This document shows positions 40,165 to 58,200 of a stretch of DNA of 64,000 nt, one piece after another (position 1 is the stretch's first letter; the number at the start of each line of letters is the position of its first letter). The DNA is from Euglena gracilis. Taxonomy: Eukaryota; Euglenida; Euglenophyceae; Euglenales. A program made the translations under genes and the position numbers. The notes beneath the pieces are model-generated. The model was not told the DNA's origin. It worked only from the letters and a program-made list of their open reading frames with translations, and did not search any database. Where the stretch lies: positions 14,376,947 to 14,440,946 of the forward strand of contig CP154957.1 in NCBI GenBank assembly GCA_039621445.1, written 5' to 3'.

Positions 40165-40418
40165 CAGGCTTCTTTTTAAGACCTGGGGGGGGAGGGGGGG
40201 GTGCCCCCCACCCATCCAGGGTGGCGCGAGACCCCCCCCGGGGGGGACCCCCCAAAATCGGGCCCGTTAAAGGCAATTTTCAAAAATTTTCGGCGCTTCG
40301 CCCAGAAAAGGTATACCCAGCGCCTCCGGCACGGGACCCCCCCCCCGGGGGGGTCCGGTCCGGACCCACCCACCCACCCCCCCCAGGGGGGGGGGCAGGT
40401 GACTTAAAAAGAAGCCTG
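40165..40418. mobile_element. MITE with perfect 8-bp target duplication
   Basis: Perfect 16-bp terminal inverted repeat, CAGGCTTCTTTTTAAG and CTTAAAAAGAAGCCTG. Flanked on both sides by GTACGGAC (40157-40164 and 40419-40426). The interior has C/G tracts and TTTTCGGCGCTTCGCCCAG. Confidence 0.9.
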
Positions 40419-41199
40419 GTACGGACCCCCCCCACCAGGCCTTCCCGTTCTGCCCTGCCCCCCAGGGTCAGAAGCGGATGAAAGTTTTTTTTTGAAAGTG
40501 TAAAAGTAACCAACAGTTTTCCCACACACATGTGTGTCCGGTCTGTGATTGAGTGGTTTATGCTTGTATCTCTCTGTCCCCCCTCTCTCTATGTGTGTAT
40601 GTGTGGTGTCTCCCAGTGTGTGCCTGTGTCTGCCTGTGTGTGCTTGTGCGTGAGTGTGTGTGTGTGTGTGTGTGTGCGTGCGTCTGTGTGTGCGTGCGTG
40701 TGTGTGCGCGTGCGTGTGTGCACGCCTGTGTGGTGGGTTTCTTTTAACTTTGGAGACCACCTCAGAATGGGGTATCTATCCCACGCCAAGGGGTCTGTGT
40801 ATGAATTGAACCGAAATTTTCTGGCACGGCGCGGCATTATTTTTTATTCAAAATTGCCGCAACTGGTGGGAAAATGTGGTTTTGAGGTTATTATGATTTT
40901 TGAAAACTTAATTGCCGGTCACGTCAACATCACGTCGTTGCAGCCTCCCAGGGGGGTGGGTGAAATGCCCAACAGAAAAGAAATTCTATCGGAAAATTGC
41001 CAGGTGTTGGTTCAAAGAAAATAACCCCGGACCCCAGCCCCTCGTTAGCCAATGCAGTGTCTTTATCTTTTTCGGGATATGTTCACAATTTGATTTAATG
41101 ACGAGATTTACTATTTGCACCCACATAAAAAATGCTGGTCCCCCCAATGAGTGATTTTGATGCCCCAAGTACTTCCTCGATGATGGTTTATTTCTCCTC

Positions 41200-41226
41200 T
41201 TTTTTTTTCCGGCTCCTGCACCACAG
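41200..41226 (+). promoter_or_regulatory. Probable trans-splice acceptor of the SNARE gene
   Basis: The tract TTTTTTTTCCGGCTCCTGC followed by ACCACAG lies 9 nt upstream of the first in-frame ATG (41236). A 5' UTR this short after an AG fits spliced-leader addition; cis-splicing from an unseen upstream exon is the alternative. Confidence 0.5.
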
Positions 41227-41235
41227 CAATCTGTC

Positions 41236-41359
41236 ATGAAACCATTTGGTTTCTTCAAGGGGTTATCCAAGAATCGTCAAACCAGCTCGTGTGTCCCCTG
41301 TTTGTTGTTGTTTATGTTGATGTTCTTGTTAGTTGTTGTTGTTGTTGTTGTTGTTGTTT

Positions 41360-41430
<71 letters not shown>

Positions 41431-42732
41431 AGTGATAAGGATGAGGACGTTCTTGCACAGTTGCACTCATTCTTCCATCACACCCTCATTCATATTACGC
41501 AAAAATATTGTCTCTTTTTTTTTTGCTGATGCCTTTAAATTTCCAGCTGCACCCAACGGATGGACACCCCCCCCATGGTATTAAGCTGAGGCTTGCCCTG
41601 ATTGTCAGCCCCGATGTCCGCTGCCCAACCCCACCCACCTCCCCTGTTCATGCCATTTCTGCAGCGCCAAACGAAGTTCCTGGACTGGGGGGGCGGGTAG
41701 GGTGGGTGGGTCTGGCCGAGCCCTGGTCCCCCCGGAGGCCAGGGTGTGGCATATATTTTTCGGCGCCGAAGGTGCCGAAATTTTTTGAAAAGGTTCTATT
41801 TTTGACATTTTTCACAATTTCTTGGCCATTTTCAGGGAAAAGTGAGTGTGTCCTCGGGACCCCCCAGCCCCCCCCCAGGGGGTGGGTGTGTTGGGGTGGA
41901 CCCCCCCAGTCTTAAAAATAACCCCTGTTCCTGGATTTGAGGTATGTTGTGGTACTTTTCCCCTCAGGACAGCACAAGATGCCAAATTGAACGAAGTCAT
42001 GGAGGAAGTGGACGCGAAGGAGGAACAGATAGCACTGGCGTTGGATTGCGTTCGGAACCAAGTGAGAAGCTTGAAGAATCAAGCCCAGGTGATTGGCGAT
42101 GAGTTGGAAGCTCAAAACGCAGCACTGGCAGCCACTGACAACAAAGTTACAACTCTCAATTCACAGGTTTGTTGCACACAGCTCCAATTCTCTGTACTGC
42201 TTTTTTCCAACCTTTGAGCCATGCTTTACCACCTGTTCCACAATTGGCTTTAAAGGAACAGAAATTTCCTAAACAACGCCTTTTCCTTCGCTCAAAGGGA
42301 CCAAGGGCTGGTCCAGGGCTCGAACAGAAAATCAAGAACTCAAACGATTTGATGTTTTGGCTGGTTTGGCAAAGGTTTAAGGATGCCAGAAATCAATTTT
42401 TTTCCCGATGCCGACCTGTTTTCGCCGAAAAACATTGTTCATTTTTTCTTGTGGATTTTTATCTCTTTAGATTAGTGCTGGGGCAGCAGAGTTTTTCATT
42501 TTCTTAAAGACCGCCCTGGGTTTAGATCGTCGACGACATATGATAATAGTCACCCATTGCCGTTTTTTGGGGGGGGAAGAAATGCACGCAGTTTTGTGTA
42601 TTATTTTTGGCTTGAGAGAGCGACGCCCCCCCCCCACCAGTGATTTGGAGTCACTGATTGATTGTCAAAAAGAACGTGTTTTTTTGCCAGGTGACTGACT
42701 TGGAAGGCAAGACAAAGAAGCTCTTGCGCTGA
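41236..42732 (+). CDS. Small single-motif Qc-SNARE (SNAP-25 C-terminal type), 97 aa
   Basis: Three exons, 41236-41288, 41968-42166 and 42691-42732 (TGA), have GT-AG junctions and matching phases and give a complete 97-residue protein. It starts MKPFGFFKGLSKNR, a basic/aromatic head of the kind found in the linker of SNAP-25-type proteins. It continues with one SNARE helix: LNEVMEEVDAKEEQIALAL, RNQVRSLKNQAQVIGDELEA, then QNAALAATDNKV and VTDLEGKTKKLLR. The zero-layer glutamine is the Q of EAQNAA. There is no transmembrane segment, as in SNAP-25, but the Qb motif expected of SNAP-25/29 is not found upstream. It would supply one helix to a four-helix fusion bundle; partner and compartment are unknown. 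Intron 1 holds a (TTG)n repeat and a family A MITE. Confidence 0.75.
41334..41430. repeat. (TTG)n microsatellite
   Basis: About 30 TTG triplets with one interruption in intron 1 of the SNARE gene. Confidence 0.97.
41685..41927. mobile_element. MITE, family A (copy 4), perfect 8-bp duplication, left end lost
   Basis: Right end GTCTTAAAAATAACCCCTG. Flanked by TTCCTGGA on both sides (41677-41684 and 41928-41935). On the left the duplication is followed at once by CTGGGGGGG, so about 15 nt of the left terminal repeat are missing. Core GCATATATTTTTCGGCGCCG and GGTTCTATTTTTGACATTTT. It lies inside a conventional intron. Confidence 0.85.
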
Positions 42733-43327
42733 CATCGGCCATCAGCAAGCGTCACCCCTCTTCAAAGGTATTTGAGTTTGCCAGTTGCCAGTGGTTCCCA
42801 GGTTACATCATTTCATGCCCACGGCGTTCTGTCCGTGTCATCAGTGTCATCAGTGTCTCATCGTGTCTTCGGTTTCAATTTCCCACATCTTCTCAGGAAG
42901 TTTATTTGGCCTCTTTGGGAAGACAGCGGAACACCAACGCAGCACCACACCCACTGTTGCATGCGATAACCCCCCACTCCCAGCGACCTTCCGACCTCCC
43001 TCCCACCCTTCCTCCCAGGGCAGCTCATGGGGTTTCGACGCATCCGTTGGGTGCAGAGCCTGCTTGTGCATATCTGACGTGTGGCGTACGATGTGTGACG
43101 TGTGACGTGCGAGCCAACGGCCGCAGCAGGTTGGAGAATGACTGCCATTCTTGAACCAACTATGGTGCTTGTGGAACCACAATTCTTACGGTGCCCGGAT
43201 CCATTTTCTAAACGGACAACAAGGCATTTGTGGAATTGAATGCTTTGTTGTTGAAATTCGTGACAAGTTGGAAAGGAAAGGTCAGGTTAAAAAAAATTCA
43301 GATTCCTGTCGTGAATGCCCATACCTA

Positions 43328-43630
43328 CCCCCCCCCCCCCGGGAAACTGTCATGCCCGAGGTCCCGCCCGGGAAACTGTCAGGGTCCCCGGTACCGGCCA
43401 ACCTGTCAGTATAGGAAGTTGTCAGGGTCCCCGGTACCGGCCAACCTGTCAGGGTCATTTTTCATTGACTTTCCCTTGAAATGCCCTACCCGGGAAACTG
43501 TCAGGGTCCCGCCCGGAAAACTGTCAGGGTCCCTGGTACCGGCCAACCTGTCATGATAGGAAGTTGTCAGGGTCCCCGGTACTGGCCAACCTGTCAGGTG
43601 ACAGTTTCCCGGGGGGGGGGGGGTAGGTAA
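43328..43630. mobile_element. Fold-back element, family F (copy 1)
   Basis: Left C tract plus GGGAAACTGTCA, right TGACAGTTTCCC plus G tract. The inverted repeat continues outward through ACCTACC and GAATGCCCA. The interior is a direct-repeat array: AACTGTCAGGGTCC and ACCGGCCAACCTGTCA recur. Confidence 0.75.
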
Positions 43631-44478
43631 CGTGTGTGGGCATTCTTTTTCTAATCAAAACCCACCAGGCCATCTGCTTCAAATTATTTTATCTTAGCAT
43701 ATTTCCCCTTTTCTTAAATTTTGACAATTCACCATCCAGAAAACTTTGTTTTTTTAAAAAAAATCAAATTTTCAAATGTCTGTTTATGCATATGAAATAT
43801 TCTATGGTGTGTTTTTGCTTTCTATCTTTCGTCATTCCCATTTGTGACAACCTGGTTATTATCCCACCCGAGCAGAGAGCAAGCAAGTTGAAGAACAATT
43901 AAGGCTAGACAGGGTATTTTCAAATTGGACCCCCGGGCGGTCACACCAGTGATCTTTGGCTTCGCACAGTCCAGCTGTTGTGTCACGCTTCAATTAAAAA
44001 TGTTAGGTGATGTCCCGGAAATATGTCGTTGACAGAGGGAGGAGTGTCAACGACGAGGTGTGTTTTTGAAGGGGCTTTTATTTCACAGCTGCCTCTGAAG
44101 GTGAATAACAAGCAACCAAATTTTTTCGAATTTTTGTTTTCTGAATAATGATCCCCCTGATCTTTTGCCTTCGCCTTCCAAACACCAAAACTCTACACCA
44201 GATCCAAAGATAGCACCAGCGAAAACATGAAGTAATCAGTCCTTCATCTTTTTTAATCATTTTTTAGGTGGACATTTTAATGAATGTATATTTTGGGTTT
44301 TTCTCAAATTTTATACCTTCTTATTCCCACCGTCGGATTTTTCATACTTTGAGATATTCACAGCCTTGCTCAAATTTAGCTGGAGAAATCTTGAATGATT
44401 TCAAAAGAAGCAAACGAGATCCACAGGCACAATATGCCAGTTAAATTTTTTCCAGCTAATCGCTGCATTTTCTCTTTC

Positions 44479-44904
44479 CAGGCCATTACCCCCCCCCCCC
44501 TATGTCCAACGACCCCCCTATGTCCAATGACCACCCCCCCGGTCAGAGGACACCTTTTTGGAGGTTTGACCAAATTTTTGGTCCCGGCGTGAAGCGCCGG
44601 GACGGAAAAATTTGCCCAAAAAATGACCAAAAATTTGGCCAAAATGCCATTTTTGACACTTTTTGGACAAAAATTTGTCAAAATTGCCCAAAATTTTCGG
44701 CGCAAAGCGCCGGAAGGGAAAATTTGGGCATTTTTGGGTGGTAGGGACCCTGGTACCCACCAACTTTCTTTTGACCCCATGTCCAACGACCACCCCCCCC
44801 CGGTCAGAGGACACCTTTTTGGTCACTACCCTATGTCCAACGACCACCCCCCGGTCAGAGGACAGAGGTTACCGGTCATTGGACATAGGGGGGGGGTAGT
44901 TCTG
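44479..44904. mobile_element. Fold-back element, family E (copy 2)
   Basis: Begins CAGGCCATTACCCC then TATGTCCAACGACC; ends GGTCATTGGACATA, G tract, TAGTTCTG. Inside, CAACGACCACCCCCC and CGGTCAGAGGACA occur several times. The CAG...CTG ends resemble those of the MITEs, but no flanking duplication is present. Confidence 0.7.
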
Positions 44905-45164
44905 CATTGAGATAATCTTTCTAAAATGTGCTTTGAAACAGTTTTGGGGGTAATTTTCTCCCCAGTATTGTTGATTTCATTTTTTGTATTTTGCTGGATA
45001 GCATGTCATACCCTGATTCAGCTAATGGGATGAGTGTTGCTCACAGGATAGATGTGATTGATTCTAACTGATTCATTTCCGTTTGAGGTTGGAGTCGTTG
45101 CTTGTGAGGGATTTGTTGTCGGGATTGTTTGGTGACAGCCGGCTTTGCCAAATGAGTGTTATTT

Positions 45165-45181
45165 TTCTATTATCTTCTCAG
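45165..45181 (+). promoter_or_regulatory. Probable trans-splice acceptor of the BTB-TLDc gene
   Basis: TTCTATTATCTTCTCAG ends at 45181. The next in-frame ATG is at 45221, immediately preceded by an in-frame TAA, which marks 45182-45220 as untranslated. Confidence 0.5.
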
Positions 45182-45220
45182 AATGTGATGGCAACATCAA
45201 GGATCATCATTCGCCCCTAA

Positions 45221-53621
<8,401 letters not shown>

Positions 53622-55284
53622 GTAAAGGTCTTTTTTTCTTTTTTGTATTTGGACCCATTGTCATACGTCTTAGACGGCGCATCTCGCACTTAAGATTTTT
53701 TTCGTCTGCATGCGCATTTTTGCAACCCAACAAAATCCTGATTTTGGCGCCGTCGTTACAAGGGCTGAGAGCGACGGGGCACGATTGACAAAATACGAGC
53801 GAATTGTCATTATTGGCCCTGGCTCTCCTGGAAATTACGTGTTTCTTTGGTGGTCAGAATGACACAAAAACCCCTGGACCTATACCCCCAAAGTGAAGAA
53901 AAAAAAACACTCCACCCCGCTTTCTTTTATGACAACTGCTAGCGCCAGGTGGTGCTCTGGAGGTGGGGTGGCAGGTCCACCCCTTTGCTTGCTTTCTGAA
54001 GTTTTGCGGCACGTTGCGGAGATTTTGGAAGTTGGCTCCAAAAACAGTGGAAGTGCACATGCCACACAAACAATGGACTGTTTGATATTCCTGCCACTGG
54101 GGGTTGTTGAGGGGGATACAAATTTTGGTCGGTGTCCACAATTGCGAAAAGTTTCAATTCAATGCGCACACCAACCGCCCAAAAATACCAGCAGTATTCA
54201 AACGAGGGGATCCAGCACCACAGGAATGCAAGGAGGTAACATAATATCATCACATTCATTTTCCAGCTCCAAAGGTACTGCCATAGGAGGCTCTTAGTTG
54301 GTTTTAAAGTGGTTGGTGCATGCAAATCCGTCCATGTGCGCATTTGTGCACACCGGCATGATTCATGCTGTTGCAACGGAGCCTTAGACATCAGTGGGGC
54401 ATTGATTGGCAACTTGCCACTGAACTCAACAAGTAACTGTTGCCGTCTACTTTCCATTTTGAAGCTTTGGCAACAGGGACTTCTGAGACAAGAGAAGAGT
54501 GGAAACAGGAGAAGAGCAGCGTGGAGGTGTTATGCTCAATTTTTGGTGTTGTAATGGTATGTCTGAGAAGGTCAAATGAAGCGCGTCAGTCACTGTGTTG
54601 CATTATATGGCACCTTGAACACAGGGATTTTCAAGTCAGCAGACACATCCATTTTGAACAAAGTATTGTGCCTGATTTTCGGACAAATTGCTTGGGTTGA
54701 AGGGCACTTTAAACTCAGTTTTTCGGGATAAAACTTGAAAATGTTGATTATGATGTTTCAGGTGCTAAGGAATGGTTTTTCACATTTTTAATTGCCGATG
54801 CTCAAATTCGAGCCCACGGGCTTGTCCTCTGGCAGTATGTAAATTGTACAAAATATCTCGCATTTAAAGGTTTTCGAACTGCAGCAGGTTTAAATGGTAC
54901 ATCTGTTCAGTTGCACAAGAGGTTGGTGTGTCCAGATGCGCAAACCGATTAAACAGACTGTTTTCACAGTTGCACAGACCAATCACAATTTTGTAAACAC
55001 ACCAATTGCAGCTGGCACACATGGCCCTTTTCACAGTTGCACAAACGGTTGGTGTGCGCATTTGTGCACACCGTCCATGTGTGCATTTGCCCACACCAAC
55101 CACTAATTTTTGCACAGTCTAGGTTCAGGGTATCGCTTCAGTCTTTCAGCAACCACAGGCTGGCAAAACCACCGCCAAAACCGTTCAGCCAAATCCCTTT
55201 TAATCTTTTTGTATGTGGTGGGTTAAGTTATTTTGTTGCAAACCGTTCAGCCAACATCCTAAGTTAATGGGACAGCCGTTGCAG
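53622..55284. other. Spacer between the two BTB genes
   Basis: No gene seen. From about 54320 to 55100 the phrases TTCACAGTTGCACA and GTGCGCATTTGTGCACACC recur in several variants, a diffuse repeat. Confidence 0.45.
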
Positions 55285-58200
55285 GGTTCGGAACACATAC
55301 ATACCGGGCATGCGTCTGCCTCGTCCCTGGCAAGCCGTCGTCTGCCCGCCCGGCTCCACCTGTGGAGGAGGAGTGGCAGACCACCAGCTTCGAGGAGCTT
55401 GCTCCCGAGCTGCAGGACCAGAGATTTTTTTCCATTTCAGTTTGGTGGCCTGGGTGGGAGGGAGGAGCGGTGGGTGGGTGGGTGGTCCCCCCCAAGGGGT
55501 GAGGGTTGGGCGGAGTGGGTAACCCCAGAGGGGAGGTTTCCTCTGCTGTTGGTGCAAAGTGCCAACAAAGTGCCAACAAAAAACCAACCCAAAAATTGAC
55601 CCCCCCCCCAGGGGACGAATGGGCGGGTCCAGATCTCCCAGGTCCTAGAAGAACCTCTGTGCAGGAGGCGCTGGAGGCGGAGCGCCGGGCGCTCTGTGCT
55701 GCGGAGAAGCAGCTGGCAGCGCTGGAGCAGATGTTCTGCGAGGAAGCGGCCTTCCTGGGGTTCTTCATCAGCGGCGGCTGGGTCCCCCACCGGCCGGGCG
55801 TCCGTTTTTTCCATCACACTGGGCTTCACATTTCCATATTTATCCTCTCCTCAGGAAATGCCCCTCCATCCTCTGTATCATCTTACCTGTTATTGTGGAA
55901 ATTAGTCTCCTACCCCCTCTGGCCTGTCACCTTATGATCACAAGTTTTGTTGAAAAAACACAGTTCCCAAATTGAATTTTTTTTTCATTTGCCGATCACA
56001 AATGCCTGAAAAATCCCTTGTTGTAGGTGTGGGTCGAAAACCTTTCAGTTCTTTTCCTCTGACCCGAACCCCCTGGAACTGTCCTCTGGTCTCGTAAGGG
56101 ACTTGTCAGCCACCTGTCTGGAGAAGGTTTGCCATGGGGGGGCAGGAGGTATTTGTGCTTGGACCCGGAAGGGGCCCACCGTGTGACGTCCATGACATCA
56201 TTGACCTAGACGTCAGTGGGGAGAAAATGTCGGTGAAGAGGTCGACTCTGACTGTGTGTCCCACCCAAAGATCATTGCGACCCCTTTTGTCCACACCCTG
56301 TATTAAAAGCCGGCCCCATGGTCAGAGTCTGGTTCCCCAAACATATCAACCCATGTAAACCCAAATATCATCCTGTTTGACAAAATTTGTTTGAAAAAAT
56401 TGGCATTGGTCCAATGAAAATCAAAAAAGATAGGTTTCAGGGTGATTTTCGCTTTTATTCACTTGGGCAACGGAGAAATTCATCGTCCACCGGATCCTTC
56501 TTTTCAACGCTCTTTGAAGGTGATTGGTGCTGCGCCCACAGGGGGATTGGCATGAGAATCTGTGAGGCTCCTGGAAATTGTGTTCGTTTCGTTCCCCCAG
56601 GCCAGAAGAAGGGATAAAAGGCACCAAACAAACAGCCATAGTGCGCACAGGGGGACCACCCACACCGGCCGTGGGGCCACGCACTCGCGTGGCATCTCCT
56701 GGGACCCAGGTTGCTGCAGGCATGGGTCGACCGTAAAAGTGTAGCAACTTGGGCTCAGACAGGTGTATCCGCCAGCAGAAGAGGGGCTCTCGTGTCCCCT
56801 GCCTCCATTGCCTGAACAGTTGAACCGTTGGGAGGTGCTGGAAACCGCCCACGAGCACACCCACTTGGAACTCGGTCAAGAACCCCCCCCCCCTGGGGAA
56901 AAAGCGAACCTAATTTCACCTGCCGGTCCACCCCCTGGGTCTTCTTCACCGCTCCCAGCCGGCAACTCTAGTCCACGACCCAGGAAATGGCGGTCAACGG
57001 TTTCCAGCACCTCCCAACGTGGCTCGACTCTTCAGGCTATGGGAGGCAGGGGACGCGAGAGCCCCTCTTTTGCTGGCGGAAACGCCCTTCTGAGCCTCCT
57101 TCACTGCAGTTTTCCGGCATGCTCGTGCCTGCAGCTACTTGTCCACGGCCCAGGTATCTCCTCTTTTCTCTCTTGTCTGTCTGGTCTGTGTGGGGGTCTG
57201 CTGCTCGACCCATGGGTGGTGGGCTGCCCCGGGAGGCGCCTTCGGGCCTAGAACAGACCCACCGCTTACCTTGTTTACGACGCCGGCCGCCAAGTTGCCA
57301 CCAGGAACATACTCGAATTTTGTCGGGGGGTCTCCTTCCGGTTACTCTTGGTTCCCAACTCAGTGGGCGGGTCCACTCAATTGGGAACAATCTCATGGTC
57401 CCGCCAAGCTCGAGCCACATCCACGTCCAAAGACAAAAAGGGCCAGAGGCCAAAAACAGCGCCAGGCCAGAAGAAGGGGAAAAAGGCACCATACAACAGC
57501 CACGGTGCACACGGGGGGGGGGGGTCCGGGACAAGCCCCTCCCCTGGGTCTCAAAAAAAACAACCTCTGGTCAGAATTGTTTCAACCTTTTCCTAAGGTC
57601 CCCTCCGTTCTGGGCCAGCACGTCTTTGCCGGGGACTCTGTCCTGGCCCGCCAGTTTGACCCCTTCAGCTGGGCGATGCGCAGCGACGGAGGCGCGGCGT
57701 GCAACAGCGACAGCGAGGACGAGGGGGTCATGAGCAGGGCCGCACGGGACCCTGAGACCCTCCCCACCACGACTTCCCATTTCCTATCGGTCCAAGAGAT
57801 CGATTTAAGAAGTGCGCACCCCCTGGGCGGTGGGTGCTATGGGCAAGGGGGGGGGGGCACTTTCCACCCCACCCGGGGGGAGGGGGTTTGGGGTGGGTAG
57901 CACACCTCTGCTGCCCAAGTCGCCGGGGCCTGAAAATGGTCATTTTCAAGCGAAATTCAGGATTTGCCGGGGGGGGGGGTGCCTATGGGGGCAGGCACTC
58001 CATTGCACAAGGCACCCGCCCGGGTTCCTAAAAAAGAAGCCCGAGCGACACCCAGGGGGTGGGTGGGGGTGCAGTGTGGGGTGTGGGGTGGGGGAGGGTG
58101 CTGTTGGGTGCGGTGGGGTTTCCACTTTTACTCAACTTTAGCATCTCTCGGTTCTTTGGGCCAGCGTTCGACCGCCCTGCGGGCGATCGAGCAGAGCGCG

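Larger units (their letters stand above)
38803..41226. other. Spacer between the unidentified gene and the SNARE gene
   Basis: Contains G-rich GTGGGGTGTTGTGGGG tracts, a C/G-tipped fold-back near 39560-39640, the MITE at 40165-40418 and a (TG)n block at about 40596-40732. The final 30 bp before 41226 are pyrimidine-rich. Confidence 0.5.
42733..45181. other. Spacer between the SNARE and BTB-TLDc genes
   Basis: Contains fold-backs of family F (43328-43630) and family E (44479-44904). No convincing exon was seen. Confidence 0.5.

Noticed and set aside
43328-43630. CRISPR-like array (recurring CTGTCAGGGTCC units)
   Set aside because: Units are unevenly spaced, lie within an inverted repeat and occur in a eukaryotic intergenic fold-back.
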